Source of the DNA: Candidatus Bathyarchaeota archaeon BA1
GTDB lineage: Archaea; Thermoproteota; Bathyarchaeia; Bathyarchaeales; Bathyarchaeaceae
Length of the DNA stretch: 63,547 bases
Reading direction: 5' to 3'
Assembly: GCA_001399805.1 (NCBI GenBank)
Contig: LIHJ01000055.1
Coordinates: forward strand, 1-63,547
Position numbers and translations under genes: made by a program. The notes beneath the pieces are model-generated. The model saw only the letters and a program-made list of their open reading frames with translations, did no database searches and was not told where the DNA came from. Positions 45,268 to 53,866 of this stretch are shown in pieces. Position 1 is the first letter of the stretch; each line of letters begins with the position of its first letter.

Positions 45268-45678
45268 TCAGGGTTGTAAGGCGCCCTCTAGGATCTTCTG
45301 GTGGTCGAATGCCAGTTCTTCGGGAATCTTCTTAAAAGCATCAACCTCCTCGGCATCAGCGCCAGGTCTTAGCGTTCCACCTATTTCCTCCGCTAGGTAC
45401 ACGACACTTATCACATGCCCTCGAGGATCCCTCTCAGGGTCAGAATAGACACCTACTAACCTCAATATCCTGACATCCAGACCAGTCTCCTCCCTCGCCT
45501 CTCTGATGGCGGCGGCCTCCACCGTTTCTCCATACTCCACGAACCCGCCGGGTATAGCGTAAAAATCCTTGAAGGGCGGATTTTTACGCTTGACAAGCAC
45601 GATAGCGCCATCTGTTCTCCTGATGATTATGTCTACAGCTAGTAGAGGTCTTCTCTCACCATTTGCCGAGGCTTCCAT
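45268..45678 (-). CDS. NUDIX hydrolase, ADP-ribose pyrophosphatase type
   Basis: A protein of about 136 residues with a complete Nudix box: GGFVEYGETVEAAAIREARE followed by ETGLDV. The preceding VLVKRKNPPFKDFYAIPGG and following SDPERDPRGHVISVVY (a proline/arginine-rich region often seen in ADP-ribose hydrolases) support cleavage of ADP-ribose or similar nucleotides. The ATG at 45678 (12th codon of the longer frame) is best placed after GAGGTGA. Confidence 0.9.
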   Translation of the reverse strand: MEASANGERRPLLAVDIIIRRTDGAIVLVKRKNPPFKDFYAIPGGFVEYGETVEAAAIREAREETGLDVRILRLVGVYSDPERDPRGHVISVVYLAEEIGGTLRPGADAEEVDAFKKIPEELAFDHQKILEGALQP

Positions 45679-45774
45679 GTTCAAGCTTGTCTCACCTCTA
45701 TTCGAGGTCATTAAGCTAGGCCGCCTATTTTTGACAGAGATGGCATGCGAATAACCCGTCCTATTTATTGGATC

Positions 45775-46392
45775 TTATTCCTTTTCTTTGCAGTGGTGTT
45801 TGACAGGGCACTCCTCGCATCTACGTTTCTTGCAGTATTCTAGGTTTAGTCGCACAAGGACTGACTCGTAGGACTCTACATCTTCCAAGCCCACCCGCTG
45901 AGCGGTCTGAATAGCCATCCTAGACGGCTTCGGTTTGGCCTTCTCCCAGACCCCCCTCAACTCTCTTAAGAATATGTTGATGCCTACTGTACCAACGCCC
46001 CTGAACTCTCGCAGGCACCTCTCCAGGTCCATGGGGCCGCTTGATTCCCTGTAAAGCCCTTCCAGATCCTCATACTTCTCTTTGAGTTCTTCCATAATCC
46101 TTAAGAGGTTTGAGGCCGTGGAGAAGTCGTATCTCACGTATCCTCCTGAATCCAGCACCTCAACTAAGCGGTCCCATCCAGCCGCGAGTATCCTTTCCGG
46201 TGTAGTCAATCCCTCCTCCTCAAATCGGCGGTAGGTTTTCTTAGCGATCTCCGCTGAGATTCTCTTGGCGAACAATATGGAGGCTAGGAACCACTTGAAC
46301 CTGTCCTTTGGCCTAGTTAGATCTAAGCCCAGCTCCTCAGAGTAGCTCTGTAACTTTGAAAGGGCAACCTCAACACTCAAATAAATCACCAC
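45775..46392 (-). CDS. Endonuclease III-like HhH-GPD DNA glycosylase
   Basis: A 205-residue HhH-GPD protein. LREFRGVGTVGINIFLREL is the helix-hairpin-helix, and EYCKKRRCEECPVKHHC gives a C-x4-C-x2-C-x5-C loop for a [4Fe-4S] cluster like that in EndoIII/MutY. The usual catalytic lysine of EndoIII (in the LPGVGxKTA hairpin) is replaced here, so lyase activity is doubtful and a monofunctional glycosylase or diverged member is likely. Read from GTG/ATG near 46392. Confidence 0.8.
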   Translation of the reverse strand: MVIYLSVEVALSKLQSYSEELGLDLTRPKDRFKWFLASILFAKRISAEIAKKTYRRFEEEGLTTPERILAAGWDRLVEVLDSGGYVRYDFSTASNLLRIMEELKEKYEDLEGLYRESSGPMDLERCLREFRGVGTVGINIFLRELRGVWEKAKPKPSRMAIQTAQRVGLEDVESYESVLVRLNLEYCKKRRCEECPVKHHCKEKE

Positions 46393-46572
46393 ATCCCCGA
46401 TTCTATATAGTTTCTCTTTGCTTAATGTGTTTCGAATGATGTCCTATGTCCTTCCAGATTGTGATTTGATAGCTCAGATGCTTGTCTTACGACATAACGA
46501 GGTTAACCTAGATTATTTCCAGTAAATTTTTTCTAAGCTATTACGTTACTTAGGTTCTTTGGTGAATGGAAT

Positions 46573-47055
46573 TTGAAGGTAGGAGTGCTGTCAGACTCCC
46601 ATGCATACGCTTTGAAGGATTTGCCTGGGAAGGCGGTGGATGAGCTTAGCGGTATGGATTTGATAGTCCATGCCGGAGATTACACTGGTAAAGGGTTGTT
46701 AGATGAGCTACGGAAGCTGGGGGATTTTAAGGGAGTTTATGGCAATATGGATCCGCCCGAGGTCAGAGGGGAATTACCGGGGAGCGACGTCCTTGAATTG
46801 ATGGGATTTAAGATAGGCGTCACCCATCCCCCCGAAGGTGTGGCTCCCTTCAGGCTAATGAAAAGAGTGAGAGCAAAGTTTGAGCGAGTTGACGTAATCG
46901 TATATGGACACTCCCACTGGAGCAGAAATGAGGTCATCGATGGCATACCCTATTTTAATCCCGGTAGCATAACAGGAGTGTTTCCAGCAAGACATAAGAC
47001 CTTCGGGATCCTGAGGATTGAGAAGGAAGTGAATGGGGAGATAATAAAGGTTTAA
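46573..47055 (+). CDS. YfcE/MJ0936-type metallophosphoesterase
   Basis: A 160-residue calcineurin-like phosphoesterase with all metal motifs: VGVLSDSHAYAL (DxH), IVHAGDYTG (GDxT), VYGNMDPPE (GNxD), VTHPPEG (H) and VDVIVYGHSHWSRNE (GHSH). It probably hydrolyses a phosphodiester in a small molecule. Read from TTG 46573. Single gene. Confidence 0.9.
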   Translation: MKVGVLSDSHAYALKDLPGKAVDELSGMDLIVHAGDYTGKGLLDELRKLGDFKGVYGNMDPPEVRGELPGSDVLELMGFKIGVTHPPEGVAPFRLMKRVRAKFERVDVIVYGHSHWSRNEVIDGIPYFNPGSITGVFPARHKTFGILRIEKEVNGEIIKV

Positions 47056-47186
47056 GAGGCTCCTTTGTCGTATAAAATTACATAATAAAAAAATTATATA
47101 ATTATAAGCAATAAACCTTGTCTGAGGGAAGATGGTTTACGCAAGCTCCTTGTCGACGGAACATTGGCTAAGGACCCAAACACACG

Positions 47187-47390
47187 ATGGCCATGTATCG
47201 AGAATTGAGGAATGATGCTGGACTCCGGAATTGCCACGGCTTTTATCGCCATCTCCGCTTCTGCCTTAGCCATCATCTCATTAGGCTGGAGGGCATAGAC
47301 AACAGTAAGAGGCGGGGGCTCCCAACAAAAACGTATAGCCTCGCCCAGCGCGGGGAGGATCTTCTACAACTCTTCAAGAACGGGGTGTAA
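47187..47390 (+). CDS. Winged-helix DNA-binding protein, possibly N-terminally truncated
   Basis: A 67-residue frame whose second half is a wHTH wing and last helix (HGFYRHLRFCLSHHLIRLEG, GLPTKTYSLAQRGEDLLQLF). The first helix of the domain is missing or in another frame: upstream sequence has open but shifted frames. It may be the end of a broken regulator. Confidence 0.45.
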   Translation: MAMYRELRNDAGLRNCHGFYRHLRFCLSHHLIRLEGIDNSKRRGLPTKTYSLAQRGEDLLQLFKNGV

Positions 47391-47484
47391 TCAGTTGATA
47401 AGGCAGATGCCAACTACTCCCACAGAAACATGGCTTTTTCAAAAATGCATCTAACGAAAAGGGCATAAAAGGCTTGAGGAGAAG

Positions 47485-47826
47485 TTGCGCTTAGCCAGGA
47501 TTGTTTTGAGCCAGCTTGAGCGGGTTAGTCCCACGGGCTGGACCGAGCTGGAGAGGAGAACAATAAAGCAGTGTGGCACCTCAGCAACCTTCAAGTCGAT
47601 CATGCAGTTCCTAAAATCCAGGGGCTGCATTAAAAAGGCTGGACCAAAGCATAGGGACCCTTACACAATTACTGAGAAAGGCAAGCTGTTTCTAAAGGAG
47701 TTTTTAGAAAAAGGGTGGGGGGTAACTAAAATAATAGGGGGTATCGATTTTGTATGGCAAAATCTCACGCAAAATCATGATGCGAGAGGGGAGCGGGTCC
47801 CGAGGCTTCCAATCATGCCTCGATAA
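47485..47826 (+). CDS. Winged-helix DNA-binding protein
   Basis: A 113-residue protein from TTG. RLARIVLSQLERVSPTGWTE is helix 1-2, LERRTIKQCGTSATFKSIMQ helix 2-3, and GPKHRDPYTITEKGKLFLKE the wing and last helix. The C-terminal 35 residues (after FLEKGWGVTKI) look less protein-like and could be out-of-frame extension. Similar to the wHTH 300 bp upstream, so the two may be paralogues; both belong to an accessory region. Confidence 0.55.
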   Translation: MRLARIVLSQLERVSPTGWTELERRTIKQCGTSATFKSIMQFLKSRGCIKKAGPKHRDPYTITEKGKLFLKEFLEKGWGVTKIIGGIDFVWQNLTQNHDARGERVPRLPIMPR

Positions 47827-47908
47827 ATTTTCTTTTGAGACACAAATAAGGGAGCCAGGTCCCGGACTTTAGAAGTAGTGGTGCCTAAGGGCTATAGCAC
47901 TACTACTT

Positions 47909-48320
47909 TCATACAGCTTCATAATAGTATCGATGTTCCACCGGGGAAGGAAAAGCCATAAGAAAAGGTAAAAATTCATCGAGCTCTATAACGAGAAGGA
48001 TCTCAGGCTTCTCATCAACAAGCTCAAACATAAAACTCGCAAAGTTGCGCGTGCGAAGGCAACGAGATGATTGAATCTCATAAGATGGGAAAGGGTTTGA
48101 AACATTACTAAGGACTGTCTCAAAATCCATCAAAATGCAGATATTAACAATATTGGAATAGCCTCTAAACAGCCTCTTTATCGTGTCTTTCAAGATACTC
48201 GCGCATGGCATTTCCAATCTCAACGCTCACCATCCTGATGCTGCAATGTTTCCGAGCCACAAAGACAAGGAAACGGCCATAGAGATCTTCATCAGGAATT
48301 CATACGAAGCCGCTAATCAC
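47909..48320 (-). pseudogene. Decayed gene of unknown function
   Basis: Minus-strand protein-like segments occur in two frames: DEDLYGRFLVFVARKHC to VEIGNAMREYLERHDKEAV (about 48320-48165, ending in TAG), and then RLFRGYSNIVNICILMDFET and FELVDEKPEILLVIELDEFL to 47909. An in-frame TGA also precedes the first segment. Together they suggest a gene with several lesions; the family is not recognised. Confidence 0.4.
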
Positions 48321-48418
48321 CTTCTCCTTCAAAAATTTTTCACTTTTTCACATTGTTACTTTGTCGCTCAACTTTTAAATACATACTAAATCGGCTTTTC
48401 TCACAGCGTGATGTCGGT

Positions 48419-48823
48419 ATGGGTGAGGAAATCTTACGATGCATTGCCGAGTTGCGTTTCGGCGACCGCGTCGAGGTGGATTGGTGGGACCATAGCAGTC
48501 GTGAGATGAGGCTCACCCCAAGGGGTAAACGTAAACCACAGCTCTTTGACGTACCCCCCGTCCACTCCATAGGCTGGTTCTTTGGGGTGGCTGGCGAGGA
48601 AACCAAACACATCGTCTTAACCCGCGATATCTTTGTTTGGCCAAGCATAGGAGACTTCGACGTGGACGCCATAGCCATCCTCGTAAGCGTAACCAAGGAT
48701 GTTCGGGTGGTTGCTCCCAGCCAAATGGATCCCAAATTTATGGCTTTACTGAAAACGGCTTGGGAACGAGGGCAGGTCTGCATCGTGAAGCGTGGAAAAC
48801 GCCTGCGATTAATAGCCATATAG
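48419..48823 (+). CDS. Hypothetical accessory protein, 134 aa
   Basis: From ATG 48419 the product has 134 residues: MGEEILRCIAELRFGDRVEV, WWDHSSREMRLTPRGKRKPQ, then beta-rich FGVAGEETKHIVLTRDIFVW. No domain is recognised. It is followed within 80 nt by a membrane protein and a HTH protein, then a COG2401-like gene, all on the plus strand. This order looks like a gene block of a mobile or proviral element. Confidence 0.55.
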   Translation: MGEEILRCIAELRFGDRVEVDWWDHSSREMRLTPRGKRKPQLFDVPPVHSIGWFFGVAGEETKHIVLTRDIFVWPSIGDFDVDAIAILVSVTKDVRVVAPSQMDPKFMALLKTAWERGQVCIVKRGKRLRLIAI

Positions 48824-48899
48824 GGGAGAAGCAGCCTTGAAAGATCCTATACGCCAAGCCTTAACGAGAAACATCACGGAGAGAAAGAGAGGAAGGGAG

Positions 48900-49091
48900 A
48901 TGCGGGTTCAAATCCCGCCTAGTGATAGACTCCTCTACGCCGTGTACTTCAGTATAGGCATGGTAGCCTGCCTCACAGCCCTCGAAATCGTCCATCTGAT
49001 CATTTTGAAGGCGTGGAACGGCGAGGTCTTCGCTGCCATAGCCGGACTCATCGGAACCATCACGGGAATATTCCTAACACAAAAGAGCTGA
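48900..49091 (+). CDS. Small membrane protein with two helices
   Basis: About 63 residues from ATG 48900; a longer frame starts at 48837. Two hydrophobic segments (LLYAVYFSIGMVACLTALEI; FAAIAGLIGTITGIFLTQ) make it a small membrane protein, comparable in layout to holin-like or accessory membrane proteins of mobile elements, though that is only analogy. The first codons overlap a tRNA T-arm-like sequence. Confidence 0.5.
   Translation: MRVQIPPSDRLLYAVYFSIGMVACLTALEIVHLIILKAWNGEVFAAIAGLIGTITGIFLTQKS
48902..48918 (+). repeat. tRNA T-arm-like sequence
   Basis: GCGGG-TTCAAAT-CCCGC forms a perfect 5-bp stem with a 7-nt T-loop, as in the T-arm of tRNA. No anticodon arm or acceptor stem is seen around it. 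It may be a remnant of an attachment site or a chance match within the small membrane-protein gene. Confidence 0.4.
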
Positions 49092-49098
49092 GGATGCC

Positions 49099-49614
49099 AT
49101 GCCTGGTAAACCATGGACCATTCAAGAGGAGCAAATGCTTAAACAACTCATAGAAACTGGGCAACCACTGCATGTTATTGCTTCTAAGCTGAGTAAGTCT
49201 CAAGAGTCTGTGCAGATGAAGTGTATAAGGCTTGGTTTGCGTGTTGATGAACATAAGGGCTTAGGTTCAACAACACGTGAAATTGAGTTTCCTAAAGAGC
49301 TGCCGAGCATTGAGGAAGCCCTGGCTAAGAGCATGAGACGAGAGATAAGGCACTGTGAGGTTGAGGGGGTAGCCCTCTCACTACAAGCCAAGATGAAGTA
49401 TGCGGGCTTCCTAAAACAGCTGATGAGCAAAAAACAGTTTAAGATATACTTTGACTCCGACATCATCGCGGGCCTAACCGTAGAACAATTCAAGCAGGTT
49501 CCAGGCAAAGCTCCAGAGGGCGACACTGAAGGCTACATCATTTTCTCACACCCCCGAGCACCAAAGATGATACCTTTTGGTCAATCTGTCTGTCTTGTGG
49601 GGCAAGTATCCTGA
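49099..49614 (+). CDS. SANT/HTH-like DNA-binding protein of an accessory block
   Basis: A 171-residue protein whose first 50 residues (MPGKPWTIQEEQMLKQLIET, VIASKLSKSQESVQMKCIRL) match a Myb/SANT-like or HTH_23-type helix bundle with a W-x-x-x-E-E start. The rest is charged and helical (MRREIRHCEVEGVALSLQAK). DNA binding is likely; the role (regulator or small terminase-like) is open. It sits between the small membrane protein and the COG2401-like gene. Confidence 0.6.
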   Translation: MPGKPWTIQEEQMLKQLIETGQPLHVIASKLSKSQESVQMKCIRLGLRVDEHKGLGSTTREIEFPKELPSIEEALAKSMRREIRHCEVEGVALSLQAKMKYAGFLKQLMSKKQFKIYFDSDIIAGLTVEQFKQVPGKAPEGDTEGYIIFSHPRAPKMIPFGQSVCLVGQVS

Positions 49615-49668
49615 AGAAGAAACAAAACCATACCTTGCAGTGGTTCCACGTTAAGGAGAGACAATGCC

Positions 49669-49743
49669 ATGATGGGAAAGTCAAGGTTAGGACGGTTGCG
49701 GAAGAGGCTCGCAAAACGTAAGGTGCTGGGCGTAACGACTTGA
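49669..49743 (+). CDS. Basic micro-peptide, 24 aa
   Basis: A 24-codon frame after a strong Shine-Dalgarno-like AAGGAGAG. It encodes a very basic peptide (GKSRLGRLRKRLAKRKVL). The ribosome site and location in the gene series make translation plausible; the function is unknown. Confidence 0.35.
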   Translation: MMGKSRLGRLRKRLAKRKVLGVTT

Positions 49744-49772
49744 GGGGGTTAAGTTGTTAAGGGGGTCGAGTA

Positions 49773-50933
49773 TTGAGGCGCCGAGAGTTTTTCAGTATCA
49801 TCAAGCAGGCTCGCATATATGACCGTGAAACAGGAAAGTTCGTAATAGACATAATTTACAAAACCGCTGCCCCAGAGCTGACGCCGAGGACCATAGCGGT
49901 GGCTGAAGGTTTCGGATTAGGGATTGATGAAGGACAGACCTTTCCAATATACGAGAACGCCCAATTCAAAATCTCACCCACAGACATCGTTCTAATCACA
50001 GGGGATTCGGGCTCAGGCAAAAGCGTGCTACTAAAGGTTTTTGAGAAAGACATCAAGCAGGATATGGGATTAAGCTGCGTAAACATTGCGGATATCCAGC
50101 CGGAGTTGAGCAAGCCCCTCATCGAAACCATTGGCGAAATCCTTGGGGAAGGATTGGAGCTTCTAAGCAAAGTGGGCCTTAACGACGCTTTCCTCTTTCT
50201 ACGCACCTATGTGTAGCTCAGCGACGGGCAGAAATATCGTTATCGGGTTGCGAAGCTGATCGAGAGCGGCGCTCAATGGTGGATCATGGACGAGTTCTGC
50301 AGCACCCTGGACCGAGACACCGCTAAGATCGTGGCCTTCAACGTGCAGAAACTCGCTCGGAAAGAGAGAAAAGCCGTTATTGCTGCAACGACGCACACAG
50401 ACCTCTTTGAGGACCTCAAGCCTTCCGTTCACATTCACAAAAGATTCGGCAAGGAGATCACCGTAAAATATTACCCAAATGAGCCCGCCAAGGAATGCAG
50501 CCTCGTTAAAGAGATGCAAATTACGGAAGGCACGTTTGACGACTGGGGAAGGCTTGCAGGCTTCCACTACCGCAGCCACAAAATAGCAGGACCACGCAAG
50601 ATCTTCCGCCTAAAAGATGGAGACGAGTTATGCGGGGTAATCGTCTATTGTTATCCGCCTCCCGCGTGTTTTGGCCGTAGGCTCGTCCTTCCAAAAATGA
50701 CGCTGAAAGAGTTGAACGAGAAATTGAGCATTATCAGCCGTGTTGTTGTGCATCCGAAATACCGAACAATAGGCTTAGGCGCTAAGCTTGTAAAGGAAAC
50801 TCTCCCCTTAGCAGGCACACCTTACGTTGAGATGCCCGCTGTTATGGCACGCTATAACCCGTTCGCCGAGAGGGCTGGAATGCGGAAAATAATTGAGCAG
50901 CCTCCACCCAAAGAGGCCCAAAGGATCTCTTAA
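49773..50933 (+). pseudogene. COG2401-like ABC ATPase fused to GNAT, with in-frame TAG
   Basis: One continuous frame from TTG 49773 to TAA 50933, broken by a single TAG at about 50214. Before it: VLITGDSGSGKSVLLKVFE (Walker A). Right after it: LSDGQKYRYRVAKLIESGAQ (ABC signature) and WWIMDEFCSTLDRDTAKIVA (Walker B, D-loop), then KAVIAATTHTD (H-loop). The C-terminal part is a GNAT domain (ISRVVVHPKYRTIGLGAKLV). The order matches COG2401. The TAG probably replaced a GAG or similar codon. TAG serves as an ordinary stop elsewhere in the window. Confidence 0.8.
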
Positions 50934-51105
50934 AATCCTTTTGGAATCCATATTTGGCGATAAACTTTTTTCATTACCACAGTCTTGTTCGGCTTTTTCC
51001 CTGCTAAACTACGACGCTTCAACGTAAATTTCTCTATAAGAAAGGGGAAGGTTAGGGACTTGGTTTAGATGCCTACTTAAGCCTTGCCAAACCAAGCTTT
51101 AACGT

Positions 51106-51312
51106 TTGGCCTGGAGAGTAGTAGAGGCTCTAAGAGAACTTGGTGGTGAAGTACACCTCTCAGAGATTTACCTAATAGTAAGGAGGAGAAGAGAGGAAAA
51201 AGGTGCCACATTAGGACGATATGAGGCTTGGTTCGCTGTGAGCTTAACCATAATTGTAATGGTAGAGGAAAGGATGTTTTCTAAAGAGTTGGACGCGAAG
51301 TTTATAGGTTAA
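51106..51312 (+). CDS. Small HTH-like protein
   Basis: A 68-residue protein read from TTG: WRVVEALRELGGEVHLSEIY, LIVRRRREEKGATLGRYEAW, then FAVSLTIIVMVEERMFSKEL. The helix pattern resembles a short HTH domain (as at the N-terminus of Mrr-like or HARE-type proteins). Confidence is limited by the TTG start and short length. It is the last gene before a long palindrome-rich spacer. Confidence 0.45.
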   Translation: MAWRVVEALRELGGEVHLSEIYLIVRRRREEKGATLGRYEAWFAVSLTIIVMVEERMFSKELDAKFIG

Positions 51313-51965
51313 AAAAAGTTGCTTAAAAGCTAATTAACAGATATCCCCAAGATTGATCGATCTTCTATAAAAAAGATAACCACTATTAATGTTAACGAAA
51401 AGTATGAAATCAATTCATCAACCGGGTGAAGAGTTTTCCCTCCATGATTCGAGCCACGTCATCTTAATTGTTAATGCAAAAGAAGAATTTTGTGTATCAA
51501 ATGATGTCGACGGGGGTGATTTGTGCCACAATAATTTTTTCCTTTTGTGCCACAAATGAGAGAGCTGAAGTTGCGAAATATCGCAACAGAAAAGAGCGGT
51601 ATGTACGTCGCAACACATAAAAAAGAAGGATTTGCGGGGGAGGGCGTATGAATTTAACTGGATTCCCATTTTTCCGCAAATACGTATGCTCCACGTTCAC
51701 TTGCGCTTCTGATATCCGATCGATTGACCGATCGATCGAGCCCATTAGGATAATGATATATGGCCAATTAGTAGAAGAGAAAAAAGAGGGATTGGGGATA
51801 TCATCACTACGGTATGTTTGTTAAACGTCTTAAAATTTCACTAAGCTATACAAATTCTGTCATTTTCGATTTCTGAAGATTTTGCCTCTAAGAAAACAGT
51901 TGGACAAATAATACTCCAATATCTGGTGCACGTGCGTTCTCTCAGTGAAGTAGCTAAAACTTTTA
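51313..51965. repeat. Palindrome-rich spacer
   Basis: About 650 bases without a convincing gene. TTGTGCCACAA, itself a palindrome, occurs twice at about 51521-51531 and 51545-51555; a perfect hairpin GTTGCGA-AATA-TCGCAAC lies at about 51570-51587. GATCGAT-type repeats cluster at about 51714-51742 and once near 51355. The arrangement recalls iteron or operator arrays at plasmid origins and regulatory regions. Confidence 0.55.
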
Positions 51966-52166
51966 TCATGATTTGAGCGTTCTGGCTTTAAAGTCGGTTA
52001 TGGTTATGCCTACAACCTCGTTGTCGGCGATTCTGTACAAAATCCCATCCTCAACTTCTATGGTATCCTTAGCCTCCCTTAGCTCTCCAAAGCTTATGTA
52101 GAGCACATCAGCTTCTTCGTCGTAATCTAAGTCGATTTTTTCTAAGCTTAATGCTACTTTTTCCAT
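51966..52166 (-). CDS. DUF2283-family protein, putative antitoxin
   Basis: A 66-residue DUF2283 protein: LDYDEEADVLYISFGELREA, VEDGILYRIADNEVVGITIT. The ATG lies within the end of the upstream partner gene, an overlap typical for toxin-antitoxin pairs. DUF2283 proteins are commonly paired with DUF4258-like or other small toxins in archaea and bacteria. Confidence 0.82.
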   Translation of the reverse strand: MEKVALSLEKIDLDYDEEADVLYISFGELREAKDTIEVEDGILYRIADNEVVGITITDFKARTLKS

Positions 52167-52438
52167 ATAACTTCACCTTTAACTTTAGCAACATTAGAAG
52201 TAAAGTAGGCAGTTATAATAACCTTTTCTTCATGAAGTTCACGGTGGACAATTACGAGGTATTTCGGTCCTATGCGCAGTGTGGGATAAAACTTCAAAGC
52301 TTTGAGCTCGCCTCTCACTCCCTCAATTATCATATCAGGGTTTTGAACAGTTTCAACGATTTTGTCTCTGTAAGCTTTGACTTCAGGGTGTCTCGAAATA
52401 ATATGGTCAAGAACTTTCCTAGAAAGCTTGATCTTCAT
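52154..52438 (-). CDS. DUF4258/RelE-like small protein, putative toxin
   Basis: A 94-residue protein with HIISRHPEVKAYRDKIVETV near the N-terminus, PDMIIEGVRGELKALKFYP in the middle, and KYLVIVHRELHEEKVIITAY strands. This matches the small RelE/BECR-like proteins usually encoded with DUF2283 antitoxins. It overlaps the next gene by 13 nt. Ribonuclease activity is assumed from the fold only. Confidence 0.72.
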   Translation of the reverse strand: MKIKLSRKVLDHIISRHPEVKAYRDKIVETVQNPDMIIEGVRGELKALKFYPTLRIGPKYLVIVHRELHEEKVIITAYFTSNVAKVKGEVIWKK

Positions 52439-52718
52439 TACCCGTCCACCGTTTCTCTACAGGCTCCATTTGTTACGGAGATGCTTAACATTACCACACC
52501 ATTCGAAATATAAGTATCATTACACACCATGATGACATTGGGTAACGACTGGCAAGAAAACGCATTGCAAGGTTATTTTAAGCCCCATCATAGAGATAAT
52601 AGGAAAAAGAGGGAAGTTTGCGGGGGATATGGAGCTTTTATGATAATTTAACTGAACTATCAGAAAAATCCGTGTGTAGCCTAGTCATGTCTCCTCCTCT
52701 CGCAAATACTGCTCATTT

Positions 52719-53239
52719 TCATTTTAACAGTTGTAGCATCGCCTCAAGTATTGCTCGTGAGATCTCCGTTGCTACGCAATAATCTTCCCTTTCTTCCATC
52801 AGCCAATTGCTAATGAACTCTTGATAGGTCTCTGGCCCGTATTTTTCTATGAACCGTTTTTTCTCCACGCCCTTTTCACCCGCGGTTACGATGGCGTTTA
52901 TGGCCTTTCCATACTTTTTTATCTCGTATTTCCAGTCGATTGGGAGGGCGGGTAGGTGGACCTCTTTTCTGAAGCTTTCATGAATGTAGTAAACGGGAGC
53001 TTTGGCGATGAATCCGAGGATGGATGTTAAGGCTACCTCGGGTTTGAAGCCTCCTGTGGCACATATCCGAGCATTTTTATGGTGTGCCAAGATGTTGGCT
53101 ACTTCTCGCACGAGGTTTGCTAAGCCCCTTTGGAACGTTTCGGGTCCGTGCAAGCCTTGAATTTCGATGGGTTCCGCTACTTGAACTCCTCTACTTGCGA
53201 GGTATCCTTTGAGGGCTGTGGCGCAACATCTTCCGAGAT
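52719..53239 (-). pseudogene. Truncated CARF-domain protein, APE2256 type
   Basis: The main frame (53153-52719) has FQRGLANLVREVANILAHHK and the family motif ARICATGGFKPEVALTSILG, then APVYYIHESFRKEVHLPALP. This is the CRISPR-associated Rossmann-fold family APE2256 (TIGR02619-like), whose members bind or cleave cyclic oligoadenylate. The frame continues upstream to about 53239 (CCATALKGYLASRGVQVAEP) but the first beta strand and start codon are gone where the divergent methyltransferase begins. No cas genes are nearby. Confidence 0.75.
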
Positions 53240-53851
53240 TTGTATTTTTCAGAGTGTGAAGATTGGCCTATCCACGAAAAAAGGGCTATGGAATTTGTGA
53301 AAGGAAGAGTTTTAGATGTTGGTTGTGGAGTTGGCAGACATTCGTTGTATCTACAGAAAAAGGGTTTTGATGTGCTTGGTATTGATAACTCCCCACTTGC
53401 CATAAAGGTCTGTAAATTAAGAGGGTTGAACAAAGCCGAAGTCGTGTCAATTGAAGACGTAAATTTCAAGCCAAATTCTTTTGATACAATTATCATGATG
53501 GGGAACAACTTTGGTCTATTCGGTAGTTTCAAAAAGGCCCGAATGTTGCTCAAAAGGTTTCATAAAATGACTTCTGAAAATGCTCTAATCATAGCTGAAA
53601 CTCGTGATCCATACAAGACCGATAACCCTGCCCATTTAGAATATCACGAGTTCAACAAGAAAAGAGGCAGGATGAGTGGGCAACTAAGAATTAGAGTAAG
53701 ATTCGAGAAATACGCTACTAAATGGTTTGATTACTTGATTGTGTCCAAAGAAGAAATGGAAGAAATCCTCAAAGGAACAGGATGGAAAGTTAAGGAGTTC
53801 ATAGATTCTAAAGAGTCACAATACATAGCCATTATCGAAAAGGTGGCTTAA
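53240..53851 (+). CDS. SAM-dependent methyltransferase, N-terminally shortened
   Basis: A 203-residue class I methyltransferase: MEFVKGRVLDVGCGVGRHSL is motif I, YLQKKGFDVLGIDNSPLAIK follows, and FDTIIMMGNNFGLFGSFKKA is motif IV. The frame starts with TTG at 53240 almost directly at the first conserved segment (YFSECEDWP), so roughly 50-60 residues usual for this group seem missing. It abuts the truncated CARF gene head to head, which suggests a deletion junction at about 53240. Confidence 0.75.
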   Translation: MYFSECEDWPIHEKRAMEFVKGRVLDVGCGVGRHSLYLQKKGFDVLGIDNSPLAIKVCKLRGLNKAEVVSIEDVNFKPNSFDTIIMMGNNFGLFGSFKKARMLLKRFHKMTSENALIIAETRDPYKTDNPAHLEYHEFNKKRGRMSGQLRIRVRFEKYATKWFDYLIVSKEEMEEILKGTGWKVKEFIDSKESQYIAIIEKVA

Positions 53852-53866
53852 AGAGCGCTCAATCCA

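Noticed and set aside
50214..50216. TAG in the COG2401-like gene as a pyrrolysine codon
   Set aside because: TAG is used as an ordinary stop in this window (for example the APC permease and moaB), and no pyl genes are seen. A nonsense change is simpler.
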